Shown here one piece after another: positions 26,610 through 34,789 of a stretch of DNA of 64,000 bases (within the stretch, counting starts at the first letter, position 1; every line of letters starts with the position of its first letter). The stretch covers positions 1 through 64,000 of the forward strand of contig JBJMGK010000062.1 of NCBI GenBank assembly GCA_045807925.1, written 5' to 3'. The notes under the pieces were generated by a model that ran no database searches, was not told the DNA's origin, and saw only the letters and a program-made list of their open reading frames with translations. The translations under genes and the position numbers were made by a program. Origin of the DNA: Bog-105 sp045807925 (lineage in GTDB: Bacteria; Acidobacteriota; Terriglobia; Bryobacterales; Bryobacteraceae).

Positions 26610-27356
26610 CTAGATCTGAATTTTCGAAAACAGGTGGCGGCCGACGGCGAGAAGAACGCTGGCGACCGCCACCAGCACGATTAGATCAAGAGAAAGTCCG
26701 AAGTAAGGCGTACCAATCAGCGTCGTTCGCAAAGCGTCCACTCCGTAAGCGAGAGGATCGAGATGAGTGACAACGCTGAAGGCCCTAGGCAGATTATCCA
26801 GAGGGTAAAGAGCCCCTGACAGGAAGAAGATCGGCATCACGAGGAAGTTCATGATGAGCTGAAATCCCTGAAAATTCTGCAGCACAGACCCGATGGCGGT
26901 GCCTAGCGCAGCAAAGAGGCAAGCAATGAGCACCATGAAGAATAGAGCCAGCGGCAACAGTTTGAGATTCACAACGCGAAAGCCCGCGAGGAAGCAGACG
27001 ATCGCAACCAGCAATCCTTGTACGACGGCTACCGTGGCCGCCCCAAATGTTCGTCCGATCATGATTTGAATGCGGGGAACGGGGGCAACTAAGGTCTCCT
27101 TCAAAAATCCGAACTGTCGGTCCCAAAGCAGTCCGATTCCTGAAAACACCGAGCTGAACAGGACCGTCATGGCAATCACGCCAGGTGCGACAAATTGAAG
27201 GTAGTTACCCCGCCCCGCCTTTTGAAACACCGGCCCCAATCCAAAACCGAGCGCAACCAGATAAAGCAGCGGTTGACCGAGCGAGGCAATCAGCTGAGAG
27301 CGTGAGCGAACATAGCGCTTCAACTCGCGGAGCCAGAGGATGTAGATCACGCTCAT
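26610..27356 (-). CDS. ABC-2 type transporter permease
   Basis: A 248-residue integral membrane protein with about six hydrophobic helices, for instance ASLGQPLLYLVALGFGLG and VVQGLLVAIVCFLAGF. The MPIFFLSGALYPLDNLP segment is the signature of DrrB/NodJ-type ABC-2 exporters. It overlaps the ATPase gene by four bases and forms its partner. Such pairs export drugs, lipids or polysaccharides; here the cargo is unknown. Confidence 0.9.
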   Translation of the reverse strand: MSVIYILWLRELKRYVRSRSQLIASLGQPLLYLVALGFGLGPVFQKAGRGNYLQFVAPGVIAMTVLFSSVFSGIGLLWDRQFGFLKETLVAPVPRIQIMIGRTFGAATVAVVQGLLVAIVCFLAGFRVVNLKLLPLALFFMVLIACLFAALGTAIGSVLQNFQGFQLIMNFLVMPIFFLSGALYPLDNLPRAFSVVTHLDPLAYGVDALRTTLIGTPYFGLSLDLIVLVAVASVLLAVGRHLFSKIQI

Positions 27357-28144
27357 CGGCGCTTCTCAAACATCTGGGCCATCCGTCTCATCTGGTCGGC
27401 GGATGTGGCAGACTCATCGCGGATTGTTGATCCGGTTAGGGCCAGGAAAGCTCCTTCCAGTGAGTCGCATCCCGTCTGCTCTTTTAGTTCCCGTGGCGAG
27501 CCCTGCGCCACAATCTTGCCGTGATCGATGACGGCGATTCGCTGAGCCACGCGCTCCGCCTCATCCATGTAGTGAGTTGTCAGAAACACCGTTACGCCCT
27601 CTGTCTGACTCAAGTTCTTCACGTGCGTCCAGAGCTGATTGCGTGTTTGCGGATCGAGACCAAGTGTCGGCTCGTCCAGGAACAGAATCTTCGGTGTATG
27701 CAGAAGACCACGGGCAATCTCCAGACGCCGCTTCATGCCTCCGGAAAAACTCTTGACCGGTTCCGAGCGACGTTCCCATAGCTCAAACAATCGCAGCAGG
27801 TATTCGATCCTCTCGCCGCGAACTTTCCTCGGAACATGGTAGAAGACGCCGTGCAATTCCATGTTCTCGTAGGCGGTCAGCTCACCGTCAAGGCTAGGAT
27901 CCTGAAAAACAATGCCGAACCGTTTCCTGACTTCGTTCGACTGCGTGCGAGGATCGAGCCCATCAATTTCGAGGATGCCGCTCGTCGGCTGGAGAAGCGT
28001 CGTCAGCATCTTGATTGTGGTTGTCTTCCCTGCCCCGTTCGGGCCGAGGAACGCGAAGATCTCGCCCGTTCCGACTTCGAACGAGATGTTGTCAACAGCA
28101 CAGAAATCGCCGAACTTCTTTGAGAGCTGCTCTACTCGAATCAT
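27353..28144 (-). CDS. ABC transporter ATP-binding protein (DrrA-like)
   Basis: The 263-residue ATPase partner of the ABC-2 permease. Walker A is FLGPNGAGKTTTIKML, the signature is SFSGGMKRRLEIARGL, Walker B is KILFLDEPTLGLD and the H-loop is TTHYMDEAER. A C-terminal extension of about 25 residues with a run of Met/Arg follows the ATPase. It is transcribed before the permease. Confidence 0.92.
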   Translation of the reverse strand: MIRVEQLSKKFGDFCAVDNISFEVGTGEIFAFLGPNGAGKTTTIKMLTTLLQPTSGILEIDGLDPRTQSNEVRKRFGIVFQDPSLDGELTAYENMELHGVFYHVPRKVRGERIEYLLRLFELWERRSEPVKSFSGGMKRRLEIARGLLHTPKILFLDEPTLGLDPQTRNQLWTHVKNLSQTEGVTVFLTTHYMDEAERVAQRIAVIDHGKIVAQGSPRELKEQTGCDSLEGAFLALTGSTIRDESATSADQMRRMAQMFEKRR

Positions 28145-28261
28145 GGTCGGGGCGATCCTTTCCGCCTACAAATGGTACACGGTTGATCAATAGGTGGCTA
28201 GTGAATGATTAAAGAGTTGAGCGCTGTGCTGGCCTGTTAGACTCCAGTCGTAGCCACCTTT

Positions 28262-29371
28262 ATGAGAATTAGCCGACGTTCATTTGCAACACGTATTGGC
28301 GCGGGCGCTGCCGCGCTTCCACTCGCGGTTCACAATCGCGCCGAAGGACAAACCACCGCCGGAGGTCAGAGACTACGCTACTGCATCGTTGGCTTGGGCC
28401 GAATCTCACTGCAGCATTTTATGCCTGCGTGCAAGTTGTCCCAATATGCACAGGTGACGGCGCTAGTTAGCGGCCATCGGGACAAGGCCGAGAAATACGC
28501 AGCCGAATACAACGTTCCGGCGAAGAATATCTACGCTTACCAGAACTTCGACGACATCGCGAAGAATCCGGAGATCGATGCCGTGTATATTGCTCTGCCG
28601 AACAGCATGCACGCCGAATATACGATTCGCGCGGCAAAGGCCGGCAAGCATGTGCTTTGTGAGAAGCCGATGGCCACATCGGTCGAGGACAGCGAAAAGA
28701 TGATTAAAGCTTGCCGCTCAGCGAATCGCAAGCTGATGATTGCTTACCGCTGCCAATATGAACCGACCAACCTCCGAGCGGTCCAACTGATCCGTGACGG
28801 CAAGCTTGGCAAAATCCAGGCGATCGAAAGTGCGAACGGTTTCAATGAGCGGATGGGCGAATGGAGGCTCGATCGCAAACTGGCAGGCGGCGGGCCGCTG
28901 ATGGATGTAGGTATCTATTCGTTGAACGCTTGCCGTTATCTGACGGGCGAGGAACCCGAGAAGCTGGAGGGTTATAGCTCAGTCATTGATAAAGACGGGC
29001 GCTTCGATACGGTCGAAGAGAACCTCGGGTGGACGATGCGTTTCCCGTCCGGCATTGTCGCCAGCGTCAATACGACGTATGGCGCTCGCATGAATGGTTA
29101 TTACAGAGTTCACGGATCTAAGGGTGTGTTGCATATGGAGCCGGCCTTTTCTTATGAAGGCTTGCACCTGGAGGCCGAGATCAGTGGAGAGCCGCCGATT
29201 GATGAGCCGAACACCGAGAAAGATCCGGCGCAATTCGTTCGCGAGGCGGATCATTTTGCACGATGCGTTTTCGACAACAAAGAGCCCAAGAGCAACGGCG
29301 AAGAAGGTCTTCGCGATATGCGATACATGGCTGACATTTATCGCTCCTGTGGTCTGAACATGGGTTCTTGA
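28262..29371 (+). CDS. Tat-exported Gfo/Idh/MocA-family oxidoreductase
   Basis: A 369-residue NAD(P)-dependent oxidoreductase of the glucose-fructose oxidoreductase family. The N terminus MRISRRSFATRIGAGAAALPLAV is a twin-arginine signal peptide, so the folded, cofactor-loaded enzyme is probably exported. The Rossmann fold starts at YCIVGLGRIS, and HVLCEKPMAT holds the family's conserved Lys. Other segments are AIYIALPNSMHAEY and the GGGPLMDVGIYSLNACRYLTGEEP sheet domain. The substrate is probably a sugar. It is convergent with a second Tat-signal oxidoreductase. Confidence 0.9.
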   Translation: MRISRRSFATRIGAGAAALPLAVHNRAEGQTTAGGQRLRYCIVGLGRISLQHFMPACKLSQYAQVTALVSGHRDKAEKYAAEYNVPAKNIYAYQNFDDIAKNPEIDAVYIALPNSMHAEYTIRAAKAGKHVLCEKPMATSVEDSEKMIKACRSANRKLMIAYRCQYEPTNLRAVQLIRDGKLGKIQAIESANGFNERMGEWRLDRKLAGGGPLMDVGIYSLNACRYLTGEEPEKLEGYSSVIDKDGRFDTVEENLGWTMRFPSGIVASVNTTYGARMNGYYRVHGSKGVLHMEPAFSYEGLHLEAEISGEPPIDEPNTEKDPAQFVREADHFARCVFDNKEPKSNGEEGLRDMRYMADIYRSCGLNMGS

Positions 29372-29502
29372 GCTTCGCGGCGGTATTCCGCAGCTCCAAC
29401 TGTTTACCGTCTCGTGCCGAAATCCGCGGACAGTACGGAACTGCCGGTCGCGAGCGACGAAAGGCTCCCACGCTCGATTACTTTGTTGGACTACAACGTC
29501 CG

Positions 29503-30552
29503 TCACGCCGCATAATGTGCGCTGTCGCCGCCTGTCACGTCGTATACTGCGCCGGTCACCATTGCGGCTCCCGCAGAAGCAAGAAACACAGCCGCCGGGG
29601 CGACTTGGTCCGGCTTTAACCAGGGCTCGCCCAGAGGCGAACGAGGCAGGCGGGCCGCCACGACCTGATCCTCGGTTGGATTCTCCGGCGGGTTCTTCAT
29701 CGTTTCGCCCATTGCAAGACTCCAACGCTTCTCATTGCGAGTCATGGGGGTGTCGATAAGCCCGGGAATGATGGCATTCACCGTGATCTTGTGCTGCCCT
29801 AACTCAAGCGCAGCCGACTTCATGAGACCTATGATTCCCCACTTAGACGCAGAGTATGCCGACCCGTTCTTGGTCCCGTGGCGGCCTTGGGTCGACGAAA
29901 GAACAATGATTCGTCCCTCACCGCGTTTGACCAGGGAAGGAGCAAAGGCACGAATAGTGTTCGCCGTTCCCGTCAGGTTGACGTCGATCACGTCGTGCCA
30001 GTCCGCGTCCTGCATTTCAAGCAAGGGCTTGAATGCCTGGATGCCTGCATCGGCCACAACAATGTCAATTCCGCCGAACTGCTCCTCGCTCTTTCGCGCG
30101 ATTTCGCGAAGCGCACCAATGTTCCTGATATCTGCGGTGAACGGGACGAACTTGCGCCCTCGAGCGGATACCAACTTCCCGGTCTGCTCAAGGTCCGCCG
30201 GAGTCGCATGAGGATATCGAGTCACGGGCGTCACCGGACCAGCAATATCGACACCAATCACGTCGACTCCGTTTGCGGCAAACTCCACGGCTATGGAGCG
30301 TCCGATGCCCCGAGCTGCTCCGGTCACGACGGCCACTTTACCCGTGAGAACCGACTCCAGATTCGGCGTGCCGCGATCGTTCTGATCTGCGGCGGTAGGC
30401 CCGGTAGCATCTGGCGGCTGCTGGCTTGAAGGAGCGCGTTGGCCCGCGACGGCTTGCCCGCTGGGATCCGCGGCACTCACGATAGCTGCTGCACCCGTGA
30501 GAATTGCCTCCCTGCGGTTCAACGCCGCACCTTCGGTCATCGACGCGCTCAT
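29503..30552 (-). CDS. Tat-signal short-chain dehydrogenase, mycofactocin-type
   Basis: A 349-residue SDR. The N terminus MSASMTEGAALNRREAILTGAAAIV has a twin-arginine motif, followed by a Gln/Pro/Ser linker of about 40 residues. The SDR core has GAARGIGRSIAVEFA, the NLTGT and LSSTQGR segments, and YSASKWGIIG (catalytic Tyr and Lys). A long loop after the second strand (VTRYPHATPADLEQTGKLVSARGRKFV) resembles mycofactocin-coupled SDRs, which hold NAD tightly. The ATG at 30552 has GAGGAA six bases upstream; a second ATG nine codons earlier lacks this. Exported SDRs are uncommon; the reaction is unknown. Confidence 0.8.
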   Translation of the reverse strand: MSASMTEGAALNRREAILTGAAAIVSAADPSGQAVAGQRAPSSQQPPDATGPTAADQNDRGTPNLESVLTGKVAVVTGAARGIGRSIAVEFAANGVDVIGVDIAGPVTPVTRYPHATPADLEQTGKLVSARGRKFVPFTADIRNIGALREIARKSEEQFGGIDIVVADAGIQAFKPLLEMQDADWHDVIDVNLTGTANTIRAFAPSLVKRGEGRIIVLSSTQGRHGTKNGSAYSASKWGIIGLMKSAALELGQHKITVNAIIPGLIDTPMTRNEKRWSLAMGETMKNPPENPTEDQVVAARLPRSPLGEPWLKPDQVAPAAVFLASAGAAMVTGAVYDVTGGDSAHYAA

Positions 30553-30662
30553 TCTGTTCCTCGACCAGAAAGGTAGCATCGTAACCTTCTAACGGACAAC
30601 CCGAAAAACTAAGAGCCGCTTACTTAGCGACAGACGTTGAACGTTGTTTACGAAAGATATCG

Positions 30663-30776
30663 ATGACGGATTATTCTGATGGGCGTAAAACGCTAAGGCT
30701 GAGAGATTCGGCTCTCGGCCTTGACTACATCTTTGATCAGATCCAGATCGTTCTGAGGAAACAATTAGTTAGTTGA
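30663..30776 (+). CDS. Uncertain 37-residue ORF upstream of the peptide gene
   Basis: An ATG ORF starting MTDYSDGRKTLRLRD in the 446-nt gap between the SDR gene and the HlyD gene. It has only a weak purine stretch (GAAAGA) before the start and no recognisable motif. It is listed because precursor or immunity peptides are often this small and it lies in the export locus. It may be chance. Confidence 0.2.
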   Translation: MTDYSDGRKTLRLRDSALGLDYIFDQIQIVLRKQLVS

Positions 30777-30839
30777 AAGCGATTTGCAGGTGGGTTCTTG
30801 CCTGCCAGCAACGACCCAGATCCAAAGGGAAGGATAACC

Positions 30840-30890
30840 GTGAAACTCAAGAGCAATGTGAAGGCTGGCCAAGGTTTGTGGGGCGCCTGA
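30840..30890 (+). CDS. Candidate 16-residue secreted-peptide gene MKLKSNVKAGQGLWGA
   Basis: A GTG-started ORF of 16 codons with AAGGA (30830-30834) five bases before the start, the best ribosome binding site in this intergenic region. The peptide has a basic half with KSNVKAG and a small, Gly/Trp-rich half, GQGLWGA. It lies 108 nt upstream of an HlyD-type adaptor and a C39-peptidase ABC exporter, the normal setting for a peptide precursor. From memory, short peptides sharing a K..VKAG core occur near such exporters in other phyla, but I cannot verify this. It could also be a regulatory upstream ORF. Confidence 0.5.
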   Translation: MKLKSNVKAGQGLWGA

Positions 30891-30998
30891 TTTCCTTTCG
30901 GCTTAGCCGTTGATAATCTTTAGTGCTTTCAAGGACCTCATCGCGGTGCAAGCGAAGCGGCTCTTTCCCGCCTCAGAGTTCGACTTTCCGCTCCTCTC

Positions 30999-32153
30999 AT
31001 GTCGCAAAGCTTCTCCAGTGTGCATCACCGACTTCGGAACGATCGAGGTCTGACTTCAACGTTCGCCCTTTGCCTGGCACTCCTCTTTCTGTCTGGCTGG
31101 CTTGCGTGGGCTTTTCTTGCGCGTATAACGAGATACGAAATCTCAGACTCCGCAAGGCTGGAAGTGGACACCGCTCCCTACCCGATTCAAGCGAACATCT
31201 CTGGACAACTCCTGCGGTCAAATCTTGTTCTCGGAAATCAGATTAACGCAGGAGATGTGCTTGCCGAACTCGACACCCAAACGGAAGAGCTGAGCTTGCG
31301 TGAAGAACAAACACGTCTTCTCGAGCTTCGACCACAGATCGATGCCCTGCGCGCCGAACTACAGGCCCAGAACGACGGTAAAAGAGACGAGCGCAGTGTT
31401 CTTGCGGTAAGTCAGACCGGGGCGCGCGCTCAATACGAAGAGGCGAATGCGCAAGCGACACTCGCCGAAGAGGAACTCGGCCGGGCAAACCGGCTCCGAG
31501 CCGAAGGCATTCTGTCGGTTGCAGATGCAGAACGCGCTCGAGCTTCCGCTCAAAGTAAGAGAGCAGCCGCGGAGAGCCTGAAAGCAGGCATTTCGAGGCT
31601 CGAGCCCGAACTGGTGGTACGCGAAAAAGATCGCGATGTGAAGAGCAAAGAAACGCAGGTTGCCTTAGCAAAACTGGAGGCCGATCTGCGAACCGGCGCG
31701 GATGCGATTCGAAGGCTCGAGTACCAAATCGAGCGTCGCCGGATACGAGCTACTGTTTCGGGCCGCCTGGCTGAATGTGCTGCGCTCCGCCCCGGCTCAC
31801 ATATTAATGAAGGCGACAAGCTGGGTGTCATCCTCCCGAGCGGCAAGCTCCAGGTCATTGCGGAATTTCAACCGTCCGCGGCTCTGGGCAAACTGCATCC
31901 GGGCCAGCCGGCCGCGCTTCGCTTACAGGGCTTTCCATGGGCGCAATATGGCACCGTACCGACGCGAGTTGCCCGTGTCGCTGATGAAATTCGAGACGGA
32001 AAGGTGCGAGTCGAGCTATCCGTCGGCAGCGCTTTCCCCTCACGTGTTCCGCCCCAACATGGATTACCAGGCTCGGTCGAAGTAGAAGTGGAGCGAGTCT
32101 CGCCCGCGAAGCTGGTGTTACGCTCCGCCGGTGAGATCGTGGGCTCGCGTTGA
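30999..32153 (+). CDS. HlyD-family membrane fusion protein
   Basis: A 384-residue periplasmic adaptor. A single N-terminal membrane helix (about 21-42, FALCLALLFLSGWLAWAFLA) is followed by the first half of a lipoyl-like hairpin (APYPIQANISGQLLRSNLVLGNQINAGDVLAELD). A long alpha-helical coiled coil of Glu/Arg/Ala runs from about 90 to 240. The second lipoyl half (RIRATVSGRLAECAALRPGSHINEGDKLGVI) and a beta-barrel complete the fold. Such proteins join an inner-membrane ABC exporter to the outer membrane. The stop codon overlaps the start of the C39 exporter. No strong ribosome binding site precedes its ATG. Confidence 0.9.
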   Translation: MSQSFSSVHHRLRNDRGLTSTFALCLALLFLSGWLAWAFLARITRYEISDSARLEVDTAPYPIQANISGQLLRSNLVLGNQINAGDVLAELDTQTEELSLREEQTRLLELRPQIDALRAELQAQNDGKRDERSVLAVSQTGARAQYEEANAQATLAEEELGRANRLRAEGILSVADAERARASAQSKRAAAESLKAGISRLEPELVVREKDRDVKSKETQVALAKLEADLRTGADAIRRLEYQIERRRIRATVSGRLAECAALRPGSHINEGDKLGVILPSGKLQVIAEFQPSAALGKLHPGQPAALRLQGFPWAQYGTVPTRVARVADEIRDGKVRVELSVGSAFPSRVPPQHGLPGSVEVEVERVSPAKLVLRSAGEIVGSR

Positions 32154-34789
32154 GGAGGAAGTTCTTCGTACCAGAGGTGGTGCAGACTTCGAATATGGAT
32201 TGCGGTCCGGCCGCGCTCAAATGCGTGCTGGAAGGCTTCGGAATCGCAACCAGCTATGAGCGGCTGCGCGAAGCCTGCCAAACCGGAATTGATGGCAGCT
32301 CGATCGATACGGTAGAGGCCGTCGCAAATCAGCTCGGACTCCAGGCGGAGCAAGTCATGATCCCGGCAGATCATATCCTGCTGGAAGCAGCCAAACACCC
32401 AGCGATCGTTGTTGTGAGATTGCCGGGCGGATTCACCCATTTCGTCGTACTCTGGCGCAAACACGGCAACACGGTACAGGTCATGGACCCGGTCACCGGG
32501 CGGCGTTGGGTCAGCAAAGCTCATTTTGCAAGTGAGCTGTACAGCCATACACTCAATGTTCCGGCCGCGGATTGGCGAGAGTTCGCCGGATCCCCTGACT
32601 TCCAGACCGGCCTCGAGAAACGGCTGAAGAATATCGGGGTGAGTGCCGAGGACAATGTGCGGTTGCGAGCAACGGCGTGCAACGACCCCCAGTGGTCTAG
32701 GCTCGCGGCTCTTGACGCCGCAATTCGCCTGGTGACATCTCTCGTCGAGAGCAAGGCGATTCGAGCAGGCTCAGCGGCTGCACGGCTCGTCGAGCGGTTC
32801 TGCCAGTCTCCCCAGTTAATCCCGCCCGCGTTCTGGTCCGTTCGCGGCAACGACCTGCAAGACGAGTTGGCTATGACGGGCGCCGTGCTGGTTCGCATCC
32901 TCGGCCGGAAAGCCCCCGTAGATGAGCCACAGCTCATTCAAGAGTTGTCGGCGGCCATCAGCGAGCGCCCAGTCAGACCGGTACACGCACTCTTGCAGTT
33001 GTTAGGGGCCGGAGGCCGCTGGTCGGCCGTCTTTATCGCGTTTACAGTCGTCACGATTTCACTCGCCCTGGTCGCTGAAGCACTCCTTTTCCGAACATTG
33101 TTCGACGTGTCGAACGAGCTGCGTTTAGCGGGACAGCGTATGGGTGCCATGGCTGCGATCATCGGGTTCAGCTCCGTCCTGCTTGCCTTGGAGTTTTGGG
33201 TGTTCAAAGGCGTCGCGCGGATTGCTCGGGTACTCGAGAACAAATTGCGAGTTGCGTTTCTCGTGAAACTGCCCAAGCTAGGCGATCGGTATTTTCAGAG
33301 CCGCCTGATCTCCGATATGGCTGAACGAAGCCATCTGACTCACCGGATACGGCACATACCCGACCTATGCAGACAGCTGCTCCACTCGTGCTGCGAACTA
33401 CTTGCCACAGCAGGCGCCATGATCTGGCTCGAGCCCTTCAGTGCCCCAATTGTCGTAGCCACCGTAGCAGCGGGACTGATTCCTGCATACGCGGCCCAAT
33501 CGGTTCTCCGTGAAAGAGATTTGCGCGTTCGGAATCACGCGGCCGGGCTGACCCGCTTCTACCTGGATGCGGCTCTCGGATTACAGGCGATTCGAGCTCA
33601 TGCCGCAGAGTCAAATGTACGGCGCGAACACGAGAAGCTGGTGGGACAGTGGGCGCATTCCTTTCGCCGGCTTCAGCAGTTAGCTGTCACGGGCGAGGGC
33701 ATCCAGCTCACGTTGCTGTTCGGCCTGGTGGCAATGTTGTTTCTCCTCCAGCCCATCAGTGGCACTAACATTGGCCGGGTTCTGCTCGTTGCATACTGGG
33801 CGCTCAATCTGCCGACACTTGGCCAGGACATTGGGACCGTAGCCCGGCAGTTCCCGTATTACCGGAATCTGACGCTGCGGCTTTTGGACCCGCTGCGCGC
33901 ACCCGAGGAACACAGCCCCCGAACCGGATCGAACACGTGTTGCACAGGCGAACGGGCATTGAAGATCGATTTCCGGTCGGTGGGGGCCACGGCCTCGGGC
34001 TACACCATTCTCGAAGACCTCACGTTTTCGATTGCAGCAGGGCGGCACGTTGCGATTGTTGGTTCTTCAGGAGCCGGGAAGTCGTCGATAGCCGGCCTGT
34101 TACTTGGATGGCTGCGCGCCAGTTCGGGGGGAATTTACGTTGACGATCAGCCGCTGGACGTTGACGCGCTGCGTCGGTCGATCGCATGGATAGATCCCGG
34201 CGTCCAGATCTGGAACGATTCGCTTTATTCGAACCTTGCTTATGGATCCGAAACCGATGCTTCAAACATCGGGGCTGCGGTTGACGCCGCTATGCTGCGA
34301 AGCGTCCTCCAGACCTTGCGGGAAGGCATGCAAACGAAGCTGGGCGAATCAGGCGGTTTGCTTTCGGGCGGCGAAGGCCAGCGGGTACGAATCGGGCGAG
34401 CGATGCTCAAAGAGCGACCTCGCCTGGTAATCCTGGATGAGCCGTTCCGCGGCTTGGACCGGGACAAGCGAAGGGAGTTTCTGCACCGTAGTCGCGCGCT
34501 TTGGCACGATTGCACTCTGATTTGCATCACGCATGACTTGGCTGAGACACGCGACTTCGATCAGATTTTGGCCGTCGAGGCAGGACGCGTCGTCGAGGAT
34601 GGAACGCCTGCAGACCTGTTAGCCGACCCGCAGTCGTATTACTGGCGGTCGATCGAAGCAGAGCGCGTCGCGAACGCCGAGATCTGGGGAGGTGATTTCT
34701 GGCGACGGATCAGGATTCATTCCGGCCGGATCGTGCAAGAGCTGCCGAGACCGTCAGGCGAGGCGCTGCGCCGAACGGAGGTCGCCTGA
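32150..34789 (+). CDS. C39-peptidase ABC exporter (first half-transporter)
   Basis: An 879-residue half-transporter fused to a C39 peptidase that trims leader peptides. The peptidase (residues 1-125) keeps the oxyanion Gln12, Cys18 (SNMDCGPAAL), His97 (GFTHFVVL) and Asp113 (VMDPVTG). An extra stretch of about 130 residues (140-275) of unknown role precedes the membrane helices (280-560). The ATPase has Walker A VGSSGAGKSS, signature LSGGEGQ, Walker B VILDEPFRGLD and H-loop ITHD. The Q-loop Gln appears replaced (IDPGVQIWNDSL). The start is TTG within TTGA overlapping the HlyD stop; a nearby GTG-GTG pair is an alternative. Confidence 0.9.
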   Translation: MRRKFFVPEVVQTSNMDCGPAALKCVLEGFGIATSYERLREACQTGIDGSSIDTVEAVANQLGLQAEQVMIPADHILLEAAKHPAIVVVRLPGGFTHFVVLWRKHGNTVQVMDPVTGRRWVSKAHFASELYSHTLNVPAADWREFAGSPDFQTGLEKRLKNIGVSAEDNVRLRATACNDPQWSRLAALDAAIRLVTSLVESKAIRAGSAAARLVERFCQSPQLIPPAFWSVRGNDLQDELAMTGAVLVRILGRKAPVDEPQLIQELSAAISERPVRPVHALLQLLGAGGRWSAVFIAFTVVTISLALVAEALLFRTLFDVSNELRLAGQRMGAMAAIIGFSSVLLALEFWVFKGVARIARVLENKLRVAFLVKLPKLGDRYFQSRLISDMAERSHLTHRIRHIPDLCRQLLHSCCELLATAGAMIWLEPFSAPIVVATVAAGLIPAYAAQSVLRERDLRVRNHAAGLTRFYLDAALGLQAIRAHAAESNVRREHEKLVGQWAHSFRRLQQLAVTGEGIQLTLLFGLVAMLFLLQPISGTNIGRVLLVAYWALNLPTLGQDIGTVARQFPYYRNLTLRLLDPLRAPEEHSPRTGSNTCCTGERALKIDFRSVGATASGYTILEDLTFSIAAGRHVAIVGSSGAGKSSIAGLLLGWLRASSGGIYVDDQPLDVDALRRSIAWIDPGVQIWNDSLYSNLAYGSETDASNIGAAVDAAMLRSVLQTLREGMQTKLGESGGLLSGGEGQRVRIGRAMLKERPRLVILDEPFRGLDRDKRREFLHRSRALWHDCTLICITHDLAETRDFDQILAVEAGRVVEDGTPADLLADPQSYYWRSIEAERVANAEIWGGDFWRRIRIHSGRIVQELPRPSGEALRRTEVA

